Origin: Dryas octopetala
Taxonomy: Eukaryota > Streptophyta > Magnoliopsida > Rosales > Rosaceae
NCBI GenBank assembly: GCA_963921425.1
Contig: OY992837.1
Span: 2,329,896-2,393,895, forward strand
Reading direction: 5' to 3'
Length of the DNA: 64,000 nt
The notes beneath the pieces are model-generated. The model worked only from the letters and a program-made list of their open reading frames with translations, was not told the origin of the DNA and made no database searches. Positions 37,034-48,640 of this stretch are shown one piece after another. Every line of letters begins with the position of its first letter. The first letter of the stretch is position 1. The translations under genes and the position numbers were made by a program.

Positions 37034-37680
37034 GGGCACGTTTACTTACCCGTAATCGGAATGGACATAAATTGAAATCGGACTGAGAATGAATCGGAGT
37101 GAGAATGAATCAAAGTGAGCAGGATCAGAATCAAACATTCTCATTAACGTGTTTACTAACTATCATGAATCGGAATAAGAAACAATATGTGTTTACTTAT
37201 TTGCAGGAATCGGAATCAAAACCAGTTTGATTACTAAAATGCCCTTATTCAAAATTAAATATGTTTTATGATACGTACTCACAATTTTTAAAATGCCTAA
37301 AAATAAAGTTTACCTCAAATATTTTGCAAAAAAATATATATATATTTTTCATACTTTTATTTATAGTGAAGAAAAACAATTAAAATTATTTATGGTTGAG
37401 GGAAATTTTGTATTTTTTTTAAAAGGGTGAGGGTAGTTTTGGCATAAAAAATTATATTTTCATTCCCTCTTCTCTAATACGGATCCCCCTATGGAATTCA
37501 ATTTCTTCAAGAAAAGGAATTCAATTCCTTATTTCATATGGGCTTCACACTTTTTCTCATTTCAATATGTGTAAATAAACAAGAGAATCAGAATGGGAAT
37601 GACTCCCAAATGTAAGTAAACACAAGAATGAAAGTCATTTTCATTCTTCTCATTCCGATTACAAATAAGTAAACATGCCC
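37034..37680. mobile_element. PIF/Harbinger-like (Tourist-type) MITE
   Basis: 647 bp. The left end GGGCACGTTTACTTAC is matched inverted by the right end (GTAAACATGCCC at 37669-37680), and the neighbouring GTAATCGGAATG/CATTCCGATTAC also pair. Direct TAA repeats flank it at 37031-37033 and 37681-37683, the 3-bp duplication typical of PIF/Harbinger elements. There is no coding capacity. Confidence 0.85.
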
Positions 37681-37683
37681 TAA

Positions 37684-38247
37684 GTTTAGAGTTCAAATCT
37701 ATGCATGAATATGATCAAATATGAATGCCGCGTTCTTTAGGGAGTTGGTAGATAATTAATTAAAGTGATATTGGATAGGTCATAGGCTAACCACAATTTG
37801 GCAATAGCTTGGTTTGAATGGAAGGGATTTAAATGTGTTCAATGAATTGTACATTGTGCCAGCTATATGAGCGATACATGCCCAAATTAAACTTTGTCCG
37901 TATCAGGTAGCTAGAGTTGTGGATCCAATTAAACAAACAGATTTCAAGGATTTGGATTTTTGTTCTTGCCGAAGGATTTGGAAACACTAATTAACCCCCT
38001 CTGGTCTATTTTAGGCTTATTTTAATAATTAATCTCTGTTTCTGCAGTCCCAGCCAAAAAAAAAATCTCTGTTTCTGCAGTACGTGAAAACCCTTAATTA
38101 TTTTTCACAGCTCATGACCCTTAATTATGTTTATGCAATACTTTACCTAACAAAAATTATAAGAAAATAATTAAATATGATTATTATAAGGTCTATAGTA
38201 ATCCCTATTTATGATCACTTGAGTCACTTTCACATATATGCATGCAA
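37684..38247. other. Intergenic, no gene seen
   Basis: AT-rich spacer. A short local duplication AAATCTCTGTTTCTGCAG occurs near 38031-38081. Confidence 0.5.
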
Positions 38248-38681
38248 GGGCTAATTACATATATCACCACCAAATTATGTTATGTTTAATACTTGACTCC
38301 TGACTAAAATTTTGACATTTTACCCTCCAAACTTCCATTAAACACTTTATTCCAAAACTATTTAAAAATCAAATTTTTTGTTAGTTTTGCACACGTGGAC
38401 TAATATATGTTTGGCTCCACGTGGTCTTCGTATGAGGCCATTTTCATCTTTTCGTTTTTACCTTCAATTGATGATTAACACGAAATTAAGTGTTCTCAAT
38501 ATGCCACGTGGTGCCAACTTAGCACCACGTGTGCAAAATTAACGGAAAATTGATTTTTTAACAATTTTGAAATAAACTATAAAATGGAATTGAATTTGGG
38601 GATTTAAGTATCAAAATTTTAATTTGCATATATGAGAGACAAAATGTCAAATTGGAGTGGTATCTGTACGTATTTAACCCC
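38248..38681. mobile_element. Degenerate MITE-like inverted-repeat element with G-box motifs
   Basis: The left end GGGCTAATTACATATATCACCAC pairs imperfectly with the inverted right end, which reads GGGGTTAAATACGTACAGATACCAC as reverse complement. Inner blocks (TTTTGACATTTTACC) also pair with the inverse of GACAAAATGTCAAA. Several CCACGTGG/CACGTG-like motifs lie inside (about 38391-38400, 38415-38424, 38501-38535). No clear target duplication. Confidence 0.6.
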
Positions 38682-39604
38682 ATGTATATATATATATATA
38701 TGGACTCGATCATCACTCAAGCAATATATCATATAGTTACTGATATAATTAATTCTAATGAAGCTATTTACTATACAGTATATGGCACTACTAGCAGTGA
38801 CTGAAGTAATATTACACTTTATGTCATAGAGATTGATATAGTGCTGGCATGTTTCTTTGAAATGGGCTCATGCCACTAAATATTAGGTTATTGATGTCCC
38901 TTCATATCTAGAGTGATATATATCGACCTAGACCCTATACATTCTTGAGCTAATTATTTAATTAAAGTACTTACATAACCAACCAACCAAATCTATCTAC
39001 CTAGAATGAGCTAAGGTTAGACCTAAGATTTTGAAGGCTATAGGCAAATTTACTCTCAAACAGGACCTTTTTATATATTCCCACAACAAAAAATTTGAAA
39101 ACGATCAGTGATCACTATTAATTGTTAATGCTAATATTAGTTAAGCTTAATTGTTGATGATCTATCAAGTAGTAAGTAATTTTTGCACAAAAATGTATAT
39201 TATTTCCTAGTGACACCAATATCACCATATGCATTTTTCACAGTAGTAGTTTTGGACGTGCATGATATAGAATATCTGTGCATGTGTTGAACTGCACATA
39301 ATATGTATACATAATTGCTTTTGTTGCCAGCTAGCTAGTGAATAGTGTGGTGCATTTGAAGACTATTTATATAATTAACTAATTGTCCTGGATGGATTGA
39401 TCGATCATCATCATGATTAGACCATACATTGCATTTTCACTTGCTGTTCCCAGAGAGAGAGAATGATTCCTTTATCTTTACTTCATATGGAAACACAAAA
39501 GGATTTTGATAGATATATAGAGGTACCTATACATATCATGTACAGAACCACACTATTTGCTTTTCATATATTCTTAATATTATTCCATCATGTGACCTTC
39601 TTCT

Positions 39605-39664
<60 letters not shown>

Positions 39665-40856
39665 CTCGTATGAATATGATAAATGCTTTATATATTCCCT
39701 CGACCTAGCTAACTCCAAACCTAGAGAAAAAGAGAGAGCTCTGCTTCTTTAATTAATTTGGACCAAATATCTGTATATATATATATATGGGCTTTTGTTA
39801 TATATTAATATATAGGGTTATTGAGAATTTGAGATTAATTATTTGTGCAATTGTTACATTATATGAGTCGTTCATATATAAAATTGTATTTGTATAGCCT
39901 TTAGTGTTGTCACATCACATATAGTTCTTTATATTAATCAATCATGCATGGTGGGTTATGTTTGTGCATATATATATTGTTCGTACTTTTTTTTTTTTGT
40001 GCAAAAAAAGGGATTTTATTCATATATAGAACATCAATTGAACCCGACCTTGGTTGGTCAATTTTGGGAGTAGCTAGCCAACTCAGCAAGAATTAAAATC
40101 CATAATTAAAGGCAGACACTTTTTCCAGATCCATCTCATTTAACAAACAGCAATTAAAATCGTTGTCGTCTAAAAGCTAGCTTAATATATCAAATCCATC
40201 GATCGACCGCCATAATCCTCACCAACCTGTCCTACTCATTGATTCATGGTTCTGATTAATTATTATCATTATTAATGCAAAAAGTGAATTCACCTTCCAA
40301 TCAACTGCTGCTTCTCAAGGCTTTCATATCCATCCCAAAGTGTGATATGAGAAGCAAGCCTATATGTTATTAAGCAAAAAGTGAATTTACACTATATATG
40401 TCTAAATGTGGCCAAGAACTTGGTTTGTTCACCAAATGAATCTCTTCTTTAAAAGTATGTTATTAATAATATAAAACATTGAAGGAACATGAAAAAGATT
40501 AATTAACTTGCATTCTAGCTACGTACAGTAGTTGATACATACATAGTTTCATGTATCATTCATCAAAAAATAAATGGTATATAAATATATAGATCATGCT
40601 GAAGTCAGTTGTACATATGAGTGACTAATTATAATTATCGAATAATGTTGGATCAACTTAGGATCTAATATTATTAAATTAATGTTCAAAATCTGATATT
40701 TTTACACACGCATAAACAACTTACGCAAATAAATCCGGCGATGAGAAAATATGAATTTTGGTATAGATGACTTTTATTGTAGCCCAAAACCCTAACATAG
40801 TAACATCAACATGCATGCATTATATATTTATATATGCATATAATTATATAAATATG
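38682..40856. other. Intergenic, gene-free
   Basis: About 2.2 kb of AT-rich sequence containing a (CT)n microsatellite at 39608-39667. The ORF at 39463-39708 is made by that repeat and is not considered a gene. Confidence 0.5.
39608..39667. repeat. (CT)n microsatellite
   Basis: About 60 bp of TC/CT dinucleotides, interrupted once by CC near 39660. Confidence 0.95.
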
Positions 40857-41224
40857 AATAATGCTATACTTACTACATTCTTATACCACATTTTTATATA
40901 ATTTTACGTGTCATTATTTTACTGGATAAGGTTTATCTTTTTTTTTTTTTTAGTATCCAATGTATAAATGTCATGTAAGTTGCCACATAAGATGGTATTA
41001 AATTGTGGTATAAAAATGTGGGATGTCTAGCACTACTATATAAATATGAATAATGCTATACTTACCACATTTCTTATACCATATTACTTTATTGAACAGA
41101 GTTTTTTTTTTTTTTTTTTAGTTTTTCTTTTTATTTTTTAGTATCCAATGTATGAATGCCATGTAAGTTGCCACATAAGGTGGTATGAAATTATGGTATA
41201 AAAATGTGGTATATCTAGCACTAC
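40857..41224. mobile_element. Two head-to-tail copies of a small MITE
   Basis: Two related units, about 40857-41034 and 41049-41224 (period about 192 bp). Each opens AATAATGCTATACTTAC and closes GTGGTATAAAAATGTGG with TCTAGCACTACT. Within a unit, the left end and the inverted right end match (for example CTTATACCACATTTT against GTGGTATAAAAATGTGG). A variable T-run separates the halves. Both units have the same orientation and are flanked by TATAAATAT. Confidence 0.82.
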
Positions 41225-41664
41225 TGTATAAATATATATATAATGCATGCAAAATTGAAATGGATCGAATGGTCATTATTTATCATAGCATAACTTTTAA
41301 CTGATTAACGTTTACCACACTGTTCGAAATGACATAAAGGAATTTGTCCTCATGCATTTGGAAGAGCACCTTCATCTTCGTGGTCTAATGTATCCGTACA
41401 CGTGGCAGATGATGATGAAACCTCAAGAACTGTCACATTACATGCATGAATTCCTGAATTCCCTCTACAGCAGGGCAGCCATTGGAGAAACAGCGGCTGC
41501 AACAAAAACCACTCCCTCTACAACCAGCGGTTTCAGTTTCGATTTTTGGAAGCAAACCAAAAATATTGTCCAAAGAGATAACAATCGTCGAGCATGCCAA
41601 CGTGTCAAATAAATGGGATACAAATGTTGAAGAATTTTTGGCCGCATGAATACAATAAAATATT
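41225..41664. other. Spacer between MITEs
   Basis: Contains an 86-codon open frame (41352-41612, plus) without recognisable domains; probably not a gene. No other signal. Confidence 0.45.
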
Positions 41665-42592
41665 GGGTTAAATATATTTTTGGTCTACAAACTTTGAGTG
41701 ATTTCTTAATTTGGTTCACCAATTTTGAAACGTGACAAAAATAATCCCGAATTATCCAATTTGTGTCAATTCAGGATTTTCCGTCCAAATATCTAACTGA
41801 AGCTGACGTGGCCGTTAAACGCTGATGTGGCACACTGAATGTGCGCCACGTGTCACCTCTTTTATTTTATTTTCATATTTTTTCTATTTTCCTATTTTTA
41901 TAAACTTTAAAAATTAATTAAAAATAGCTCCGGACTCATAAAAATACACGGAAAATTCCTACTATCTCGCCTTGACTAGTACTAATTTATTATGGGGCCA
42001 AATTACCAATTTGCCCTCTGAGAGTTTCCAGAAAATTTGGGAAGTTCAAATTTATTTCTAAAAAATTAAAATACTCTAGACTCTTTGGAAATTCATAGAA
42101 TAATCTCCCGAGCTTCAAAAAATATGAGGTTTGCACCGTTGGTCTTCTAAAAACTAACACTACCTTTCTCGTGAACACTTACTACCCAAAAGACCTCTCG
42201 GTCTTAGAGGGCAAATTTAGACTTCCCAAATTTTTTTGAAACTCTCAGAGGACAAATTGGTAATTTGGCCCCATAATAAATTTGGACTAGTTAAGACGAG
42301 GTTGTAGGAATTTTTCATGTATTTTTATGAGTCCGGAACTATTTTTAATTAATTTTTAAAGTTTATAAAAATAGAAAAATAGAAAAAATCTGAAAATAAA
42401 ATAAAAGAGGTGACACGAAATGTGCGCCACGTCAGTGTTTAACGGCCACGTCAGCTTCTGTTAGATATTTGAACGGAAAATCCTGAATTGACACAAATTG
42501 GATAATTCGGGGTTATTTTTGTCACGTTTCAAAATTGGTGGACCAAATTGAGAAACCGCTCAAAGTTCGTGGACCAAAAATGTATTTAACCC
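41665..42592. mobile_element. Fold-back MITE with arms of about 375 bp
   Basis: 928 bp, almost all of it inverted repeat: the left arm (about 41665-42040, starting GGGTTAAATATATTTTTGGT) is mirrored by the right arm (about 42215-42592, ending TGTATTTAACCC). The arms share TGACGTGGCCGTTAAACGCTG-like and GTGCGCCACGT blocks. Flanks TAAAATATT (41656-41664) and AAAAATATT (42593-42601) match at 8 of 9 bases, suggesting a Mutator-like 9-bp duplication. Confidence 0.87.
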
Positions 42593-42735
42593 AAAAATAT
42601 TTATACATTATTAGCTCATTTTTTAACTATCTAAATTTCGAGAGTATCGTAATTATCTAACATGTTATCAGAATTTAATTTTGTTTGCAAGAAGTTTTAA
42701 ATTCGAATATTTCATCCCTCAATTTATTTATTTAT

Positions 42736-43284
42736 GGAGGAAATTACAGATTTGGTCCACTTATTTTATACCTAGTTCAATTTTGGTCCACGATCTTTTT
42801 TAAGTTCTGTTTTGGTCCACTAATTGTTTCATTTGTTCAATAAAGGTCCAGATTTGTGACTTTAAATCTTTTGGGTTGTGTTTTCTTCAATTATAATTGA
42901 AGTGTAAGTTATATTTCATCATTTCTTAGTCATAAAAACAAAATTGGAGTATTATAATCTAAGAGAATTGAGATTTGGTGAAATTTGAAAAATTGGCAGT
43001 TTTGGGTACCCTACTTTAGGGTCAATTATCTTGAGTTTTAGAACTCCAATTTGAATGATCTTTATATAGTTGTAAAGAAGAAATGCATAGCTTTAAAACA
43101 AGTATATATTTGCTGAATTTGGGTGAGATTTGATAGGGTAAAAAGCAGGCCAAATTTGAGAAAACAAATCTGGACCTTTATTGAACAAGTGAAACAATTA
43201 GTGGACCAAAACAGAACTTAAAAAAGATTGTGGACCAAAATTGAACTAGGTATAAAATAACTGGACTAAATCTGTAATTTCCTC
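42736..43284. mobile_element. MITE with arms of about 125 bp and a 9-bp duplication
   Basis: 549 bp. The left arm, from GGAGGAAATTACAGATTTGG through AAAGGTCCAGATTTG, is mirrored by a right arm that opens with CAAATCTGGACCTTT and ends GTAATTTCCTC. It is flanked by TTTATTTAT at 42727-42735 and 43285-43293. No coding capacity. Confidence 0.87.
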
Positions 43285-43293
43285 TTTATTTAT

Positions 43294-46200
43294 GTCTGTC
43301 AATATATATATGCTCTTCCCGTACATATTAGAGCTGCACATGATGGAAGATATTAACTTAGTAGATATTATTGACTAATTCCTTAACAACTTAAATTTTT
43401 AAGGCATAATAGTTGTTTAACATAATAAAAATAAACATCTGAGTATCTTGAATTTTCGGTTCATCGACATAATACATCAAATTAATTTGGAATATATCGA
43501 TCAATTTGGTGTATGATTTTTTTTCTTGAATATGGGATATGAACAAAGTACATAAAATAAATGCCATGTGATGGAAAATTTGGATGCTGACAAGCAACGA
43601 ATTAAAAGGAAAAAAAAACTAGTAACTAATTTCCACATTATATATTTGCACTTTATATCTAATTTCTCTATGTTTAACAACTTATGTTCCTTTCTAAAAA
43701 TTATCTTAAAAGTAGCACAAGTAAAGCCGAAAACCTGGAAATGTATGTTATTGGAAGTATTCAATACTTATATACTCGAGAAATTATTGACAAATTTGAA
43801 TATATGATCTTAGTTTCCTTCATTTGATCATTTTCATCAAATACATACAAGAACTATAAAATGTGTCCGATAAAAAAGAAAAGCTGAATATAAAATATAT
43901 ATGATTATATGAGTAGGGGACGTTGCAAATTTCGACCCAATTGAATTCAACGCACCCATCAAGCTTTGGGCAAGTTCAAACAGACGACAATTATGGGCTT
44001 TGGGCCCATCTAAGTAGGTTCTTGAAATCCTTTGGCTTTCTTATAGAAATTAAACTTATGGTGACCGGGTGAAAAGTAAATAAGGATTATTGATCCTAAG
44101 GTTCACTAATTACCAATCATTCATCATGATTAAAATACTTGTAATAATTAGTGGTTGCTCTGAACCTAAACAAAATTCCAAACAACATAGGCCTCCACAG
44201 AGAGAGGCCTAGAGATCGAGAGCATGCACTTTGTGACATCCATGTCCATTATTCCTCATCCTCAACTTTTGGGGCCCTATATGAAGTTGACAATATTGCA
44301 ATGCTTTTGGCTTCTTTCAAAATACCAACATAGCAAAAGCCAATTTTGATTATGAATTTTGAAGGGAGTTGTCTACCATGGTTTCTTATTTTTCTTTTTT
44401 CTCTTTTATTTTAGTGGAGCTCCATATTTGTGTGGTTTACATAATGACAACCTTTTTGACTATGGACTATACCTTTAAGAACAAGTTAAATTAGGTGTGA
44501 GCAAATCCCTTGTCTCAGTAACGGGTATAGCATTGTTGTCAATTACTCAATTTGTCATTGAGGCTTCTTACTATTTGTGGCATATATAAGACTTTAGTAT
44601 TGGAAAGGCACAGCTAGATCATACTAGAATGAGCATCTGTTTGTTTATAATTGGACAACACCACCTATACTACATTACCAATAATGTAAGCTAGAGTCTC
44701 CAAACATATTGAGTTGACCAAATTTTATCCCCAAATTATATATTAGTTAATATACATTTCAATATCTTATAATATGTTAAAAATAAATAAAGAGAGTGAG
44801 TCTCCATTTGAATAGATGAAATACTAGCTTATAATTTAGAAAAACAAATATGATGAGAGTAGCAATATTTGGTATTTATATTTTTTTTATCCTTCTCTTA
44901 TATCTAAAAAATTAAAAAAGAAAGGAAAATAAGATATTTCAAGATTAAATAGTCCCCAAAATGAGTGACATACATCTTGATTCTTGACTAAGGACATAAG
45001 TACTTCTGGGCTGTGTAGCTGACCCATATTTGTTGGCCGTCCAGGTTTTGAGAGCTATGGGCCTACTGTTCATAAAGCCTATCGAAGGCCCATTTCAATT
45101 AGGGCCATATGCAAGGCCATTATTCTGGGTTTATAATCTCTGCATTCATGATTCATGCCCGTTGTAATGAAGCAACTGATATGGAATTGTCATAAGACTC
45201 GTAAGCAAATTGGCTACCTTTTGGAGGTGGTAGACTTCATATAATTTTGTTAGTTTGTGACCTTGTATTAATTCCAATTTTGACTATATAATATGGGCTT
45301 TGGACATTATATTTAATTAAAAATCTAAAAGTCAATGTATTATTCAACAGCTAGAAGCCTAGAAGGCAGAGGAGCACAATCCTATATATATATATATTCT
45401 TATGTCTTTTTGGGGAGGAAAAAATGAATGTCAACTGCTTCTAGATAAGGTGGCTAACCCTAATCTAAAAACTTGATTTGACCAAATCAAGGAGCAATCG
45501 CTTTTAGTACCGATTTAGGAATTTTTATTAAAAAAAGAAATAAGTTCATGATCAACAATATTTTTGTACTGATAATGTGACAAAAGAAAGTCGAGCGTCT
45601 AACTATTTCTCTTTTGGTTACTTAAAATGTGTATGGAATAATAAGCTTGATGTTGCATTAAAACTAAAACAAACCAGCAACTTGGACATTAATCAAATTT
45701 AATTAAGAAGGATTATAGCCAGCTATCTCATGGCCAAAAAAAAAAAAAAAAGCCAGCTATATATCCTAGTTTATATGAAATTTGAGCAAGTTTGGACTAG
45801 ATGTGTACGTGGGTTATCATCAGCCACAAAGGATGATAGTTGCCTTTGCATTATTATTAATTTGTTAGAATTCCATGCCTACAAATCTACAATCAGTACT
45901 AATTCCTCACACTATTAGACCAAGCACTAATTAAAGTTTAAACTCATAGAAATATGACACGTAGGGAGTTTCTTGAGTGGGACCAAGCTAACCTACCAAA
46001 GGCCCTTGGTAATGTAGTCCTTTGTATTAAAATTGGGCCTCAAAGTCAAACCCCAGCCCACACTACACTTCCCTTACCTCCACGGCGCCACACCACTTCG
46101 TTAGTGGTCACTCCGCCACTTAATTCTTGCAAGCAAATTAAAGAACCAGATTCTTCTAGAAGCTTATCTGCTACTTCTCACGTTCCACCTCTTCTCTACA

Positions 46201-47173
46201 TCACTCTCTCACAGCCGTCTGATTCGACTTATCGATGGTACTCCGATGTTGACCCGTCAATAATTTTTTGTATTAATATGCTTTCGAGTTTCGGCTGCTG
46301 AGGAATGAAGTTAGTTCAACTCTTTGTGAAACATTGACCCTTTTCATTCAGTCAAACCTCTCTACCTACTAGTATTTATTTGCTACACTATAAAACACAT
46401 ACTGACATACATAAAACATTACACATACCGTTTCTCTTTTCATTTTTTATTGTGAGTGGTTAATAAAATTTTTTAACCCATCCTCAAATATTTTTTTAAT
46501 CTGTATTTTTTCAAGGTGAATGAATGAGCTTTTACTAGCCAAGGTCTAGTCTGTTCAATAAAAAATAGAAACAGAAGCTACGGGGAAAAGAACATTTTGA
46601 ATAAATAAAAAAATGGAAGTCCTAGTCAATAAAGGCAAAAATAGAGGACAATCATATAAAACAATGTAATTAATATAACAGATTTGTTTTTGTTAGGGTA
46701 ATCAAATTAAGATGATCAAAAATAGAACCTAACTATTATTTAAAAAAATTTAAAACAACCATATGTGTAACACTACAAATATTGTAATTAAGAGCATCAA
46801 AAACTTCGGGTTTGATTTATTCCTATTTTTACCATTTGAACTGGGAATTTGGGAAATATTCAAAATTGTCCGAAACTCCGAATCAATTTAAGTAATGAAA
46901 GCAAAGAGTTGGCGAGTGAATTTTTGCATTTTCATGCCATTTTTCCGGAAGGCAGTGCGTGAGAGCCGACGTGGCACGCCATCCATGACCAGCCGCGGAC
47001 GTCACCCTCACCCTCACCCTTTGAACATCCACGAAGGAAATGCCAGAGAAAGTCCATTTGGGTTGTGTGTGGGTCCCACCCCCAACAACACACCATACAG
47101 TCCTTCTCTTCAACTCTTGATCCACACGACACCTTCTCAGACACACACACACACACTCTCTCTCTCTCTCATT
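43294..47173. other. Intergenic, gene-free, ending in the ATL promoter
   Basis: About 3.9 kb. Short frames at 43568-43807, 44151-44333 and 45954-46301 lack family features. The last few hundred bases (from about 46900) are GC-richer and hold the promoter of the RING-H2 gene, including CACCCTCACCCTCACCCTTT direct repeats near 47003-47022 and a CT-rich tract before the TATA box. Confidence 0.5.
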
Positions 47174-47179
47174 TATAAA
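47174..47179 (+). promoter_or_regulatory. TATA box of the ATL RING-H2 gene
   Basis: TATAAA in CATTTATAAACTC, just after a (CT)n run and 121 bp upstream of the ATG at 47300. This predicts a start near 47205 and a 5' UTR of about 95 nt. Confidence 0.7.
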
Positions 47180-47299
47180 CTCTCTGACACCCTCTGATCT
47201 CTCCTTCTAAACCAACACATCCGTGCCCTCCCCGGCGCACAATAGCATCCACCAGTCCACCACCACCAAAAACTCACTTCTTCACTTTAAATTACAACC

Positions 47300-48448
47300 A
47301 TGACGATCTTAACCTGCGCAGTGAAACATGGGACCGCCACTCTCTTCTTTCTGCTACTCCTCTCCCCACAAATTCTCCTACCTGTCGGAGCTCAGCCCAG
47401 TACCGACCCGCAAAACGACCCGTATCGGTACGCGAAGTTCAGCCCGTCCATGGCGGTCATCATCGCGGTCCTGATCGCCGCGCTCTTCCTGATGGGCTTC
47501 TTCTCCATCTACATCCGCCACTGCTCCGACGCCCAGAACGGCGCCAGCGTCCGCCCCGGCGGGACCCACACCGGGCGCTCCCGCCGCGGCGCTCGTGGCC
47601 TCGACCCTGCCGTCATCGAGACTTTTCCCACCCTGGAGTACTCCGTCGTCCGAGGGCTCAAAATTGGGAAAGGCGCGCTAGAATGCGCCGTCTGCTTAAA
47701 CGAGTTCGAGGACGACGAAACGCTGCGTTTGATCCCCAAATGCGACCACGTTTTCCACCCCGAGTGCATTGACGCGTGGCTGGCTTCTCACACCACGTGT
47801 CCGGTCTGCCGATCCAACCTCGTGCCTCAACCCGGTGACGCGGCCCCCCAACTCACTGAGTTCACACTGGAACAAGCCGACGACGTCGAAGCCCAAAATG
47901 ACGCCGCATGCGATTCAGTACACGTGGTTGAACAGCAGCAGGAAGTGGTTGAACAACCGGAGCTACTGAACTTAAACCAAACGCTGAATAGGAACCGTAC
48001 ACGTGGATCGAGATCGAGCAGGATACGCAGGCTATTCCCGCGGTCCCACTCGACCGGGCACTCTCTGATCCACCCGGGTGAGGACACGGAGCGGTTCACT
48101 TTGAGGCTACCGGTCGAGGTGAGAAAACAGATAATGAACCGGGAACTGAACCGGTCCACCAGCATGGTGGTTTTGCCTAGGGAAGGGAGTTCGAGACGAG
48201 GGCCCCAAACCGGCGGCGAGAGTGGTAGTGGTAGTTATAGAGTGAAGAACTATAGGCGGCTGGAGAAGTTGGACCGGCAATTTAAGTCGGACCGGTGGGT
48301 GTTCTCGATGGCGCCGCCATTCCTTGCGAGGATGTCGTCCCTTAGGTCGCCGAAGGTGGCGGCTAATGAGGGTGAAGGAACTTCGGCTCAACCGGTTGAG
48401 CCGGTGTTGTCAAGGTCAAGGAGTGGCTCGGTTCGGCCTCCGGTTTAA
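47300..48448 (+). CDS. ATL-type RING-H2 E3 ubiquitin ligase (ATL6/ATL31-like)
   Basis: 382 aa, intronless, as most ATLs are. A signal-like hydrophobic N-terminus (about 13-31) is followed by a membrane segment at 51-72 (MAVIIAVLIAALFLMGFFSI). The GLD motif (RGLDPAVIETFP) is at 99-110. The RING-H2 finger spans C129 to C170, with C129, C132, C148, H150, H153, C156, C167 and C170 as zinc ligands and the WLASHTTCPVC ending. A long Ser/Arg-rich tail carries FTLRLPVEVR and KSDRWVFSMAPPFLARMSS, a pattern recalled from ATL6 and ATL31. Those Arabidopsis proteins ubiquitinate 14-3-3 proteins in the carbon/nitrogen response and also act in defence; transfer of that role is inference. The ORF is clearly more GC-rich than its surroundings. 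Confidence 0.93.
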   Translation: MTILTCAVKHGTATLFFLLLLSPQILLPVGAQPSTDPQNDPYRYAKFSPSMAVIIAVLIAALFLMGFFSIYIRHCSDAQNGASVRPGGTHTGRSRRGARGLDPAVIETFPTLEYSVVRGLKIGKGALECAVCLNEFEDDETLRLIPKCDHVFHPECIDAWLASHTTCPVCRSNLVPQPGDAAPQLTEFTLEQADDVEAQNDAACDSVHVVEQQQEVVEQPELLNLNQTLNRNRTRGSRSSRIRRLFPRSHSTGHSLIHPGEDTERFTLRLPVEVRKQIMNRELNRSTSMVVLPREGSSRRGPQTGGESGSGSYRVKNYRRLEKLDRQFKSDRWVFSMAPPFLARMSSLRSPKVAANEGEGTSAQPVEPVLSRSRSGSVRPPV

Positions 48449-48640
48449 TGAATTTTGAGTTCTATATTATGATTTTTTTTTTTTTTCGTGTTTAGGTCAA
48501 TTTATTTAATGTCTATAAATTTTTTTAATCTTATTATTATTTTTACTTTATGAAATTTAATTTTAAAAGATTGAGAATATGTAGTATGAATGTATGATAA
48601 TCCTCACATACATAGTCAATGGAACAAGCTGTTTTTCTTA

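Noticed and set aside
39463..39718. Ser/Leu-repeat and Arg/Glu-repeat open frames
   Set aside because: They are produced by the (CT)n microsatellite on the two strands.
41352..41612. 86-codon open frame in the MITE-rich spacer
   Set aside because: No recognisable domain, no promoter or splice context, and it lies between transposons.
45954..46301. 115-codon open frame upstream of the ATL gene
   Set aside because: Proline/threonine-rich with no family signature; it contains no motif I can support and could be chance or a gene fragment.
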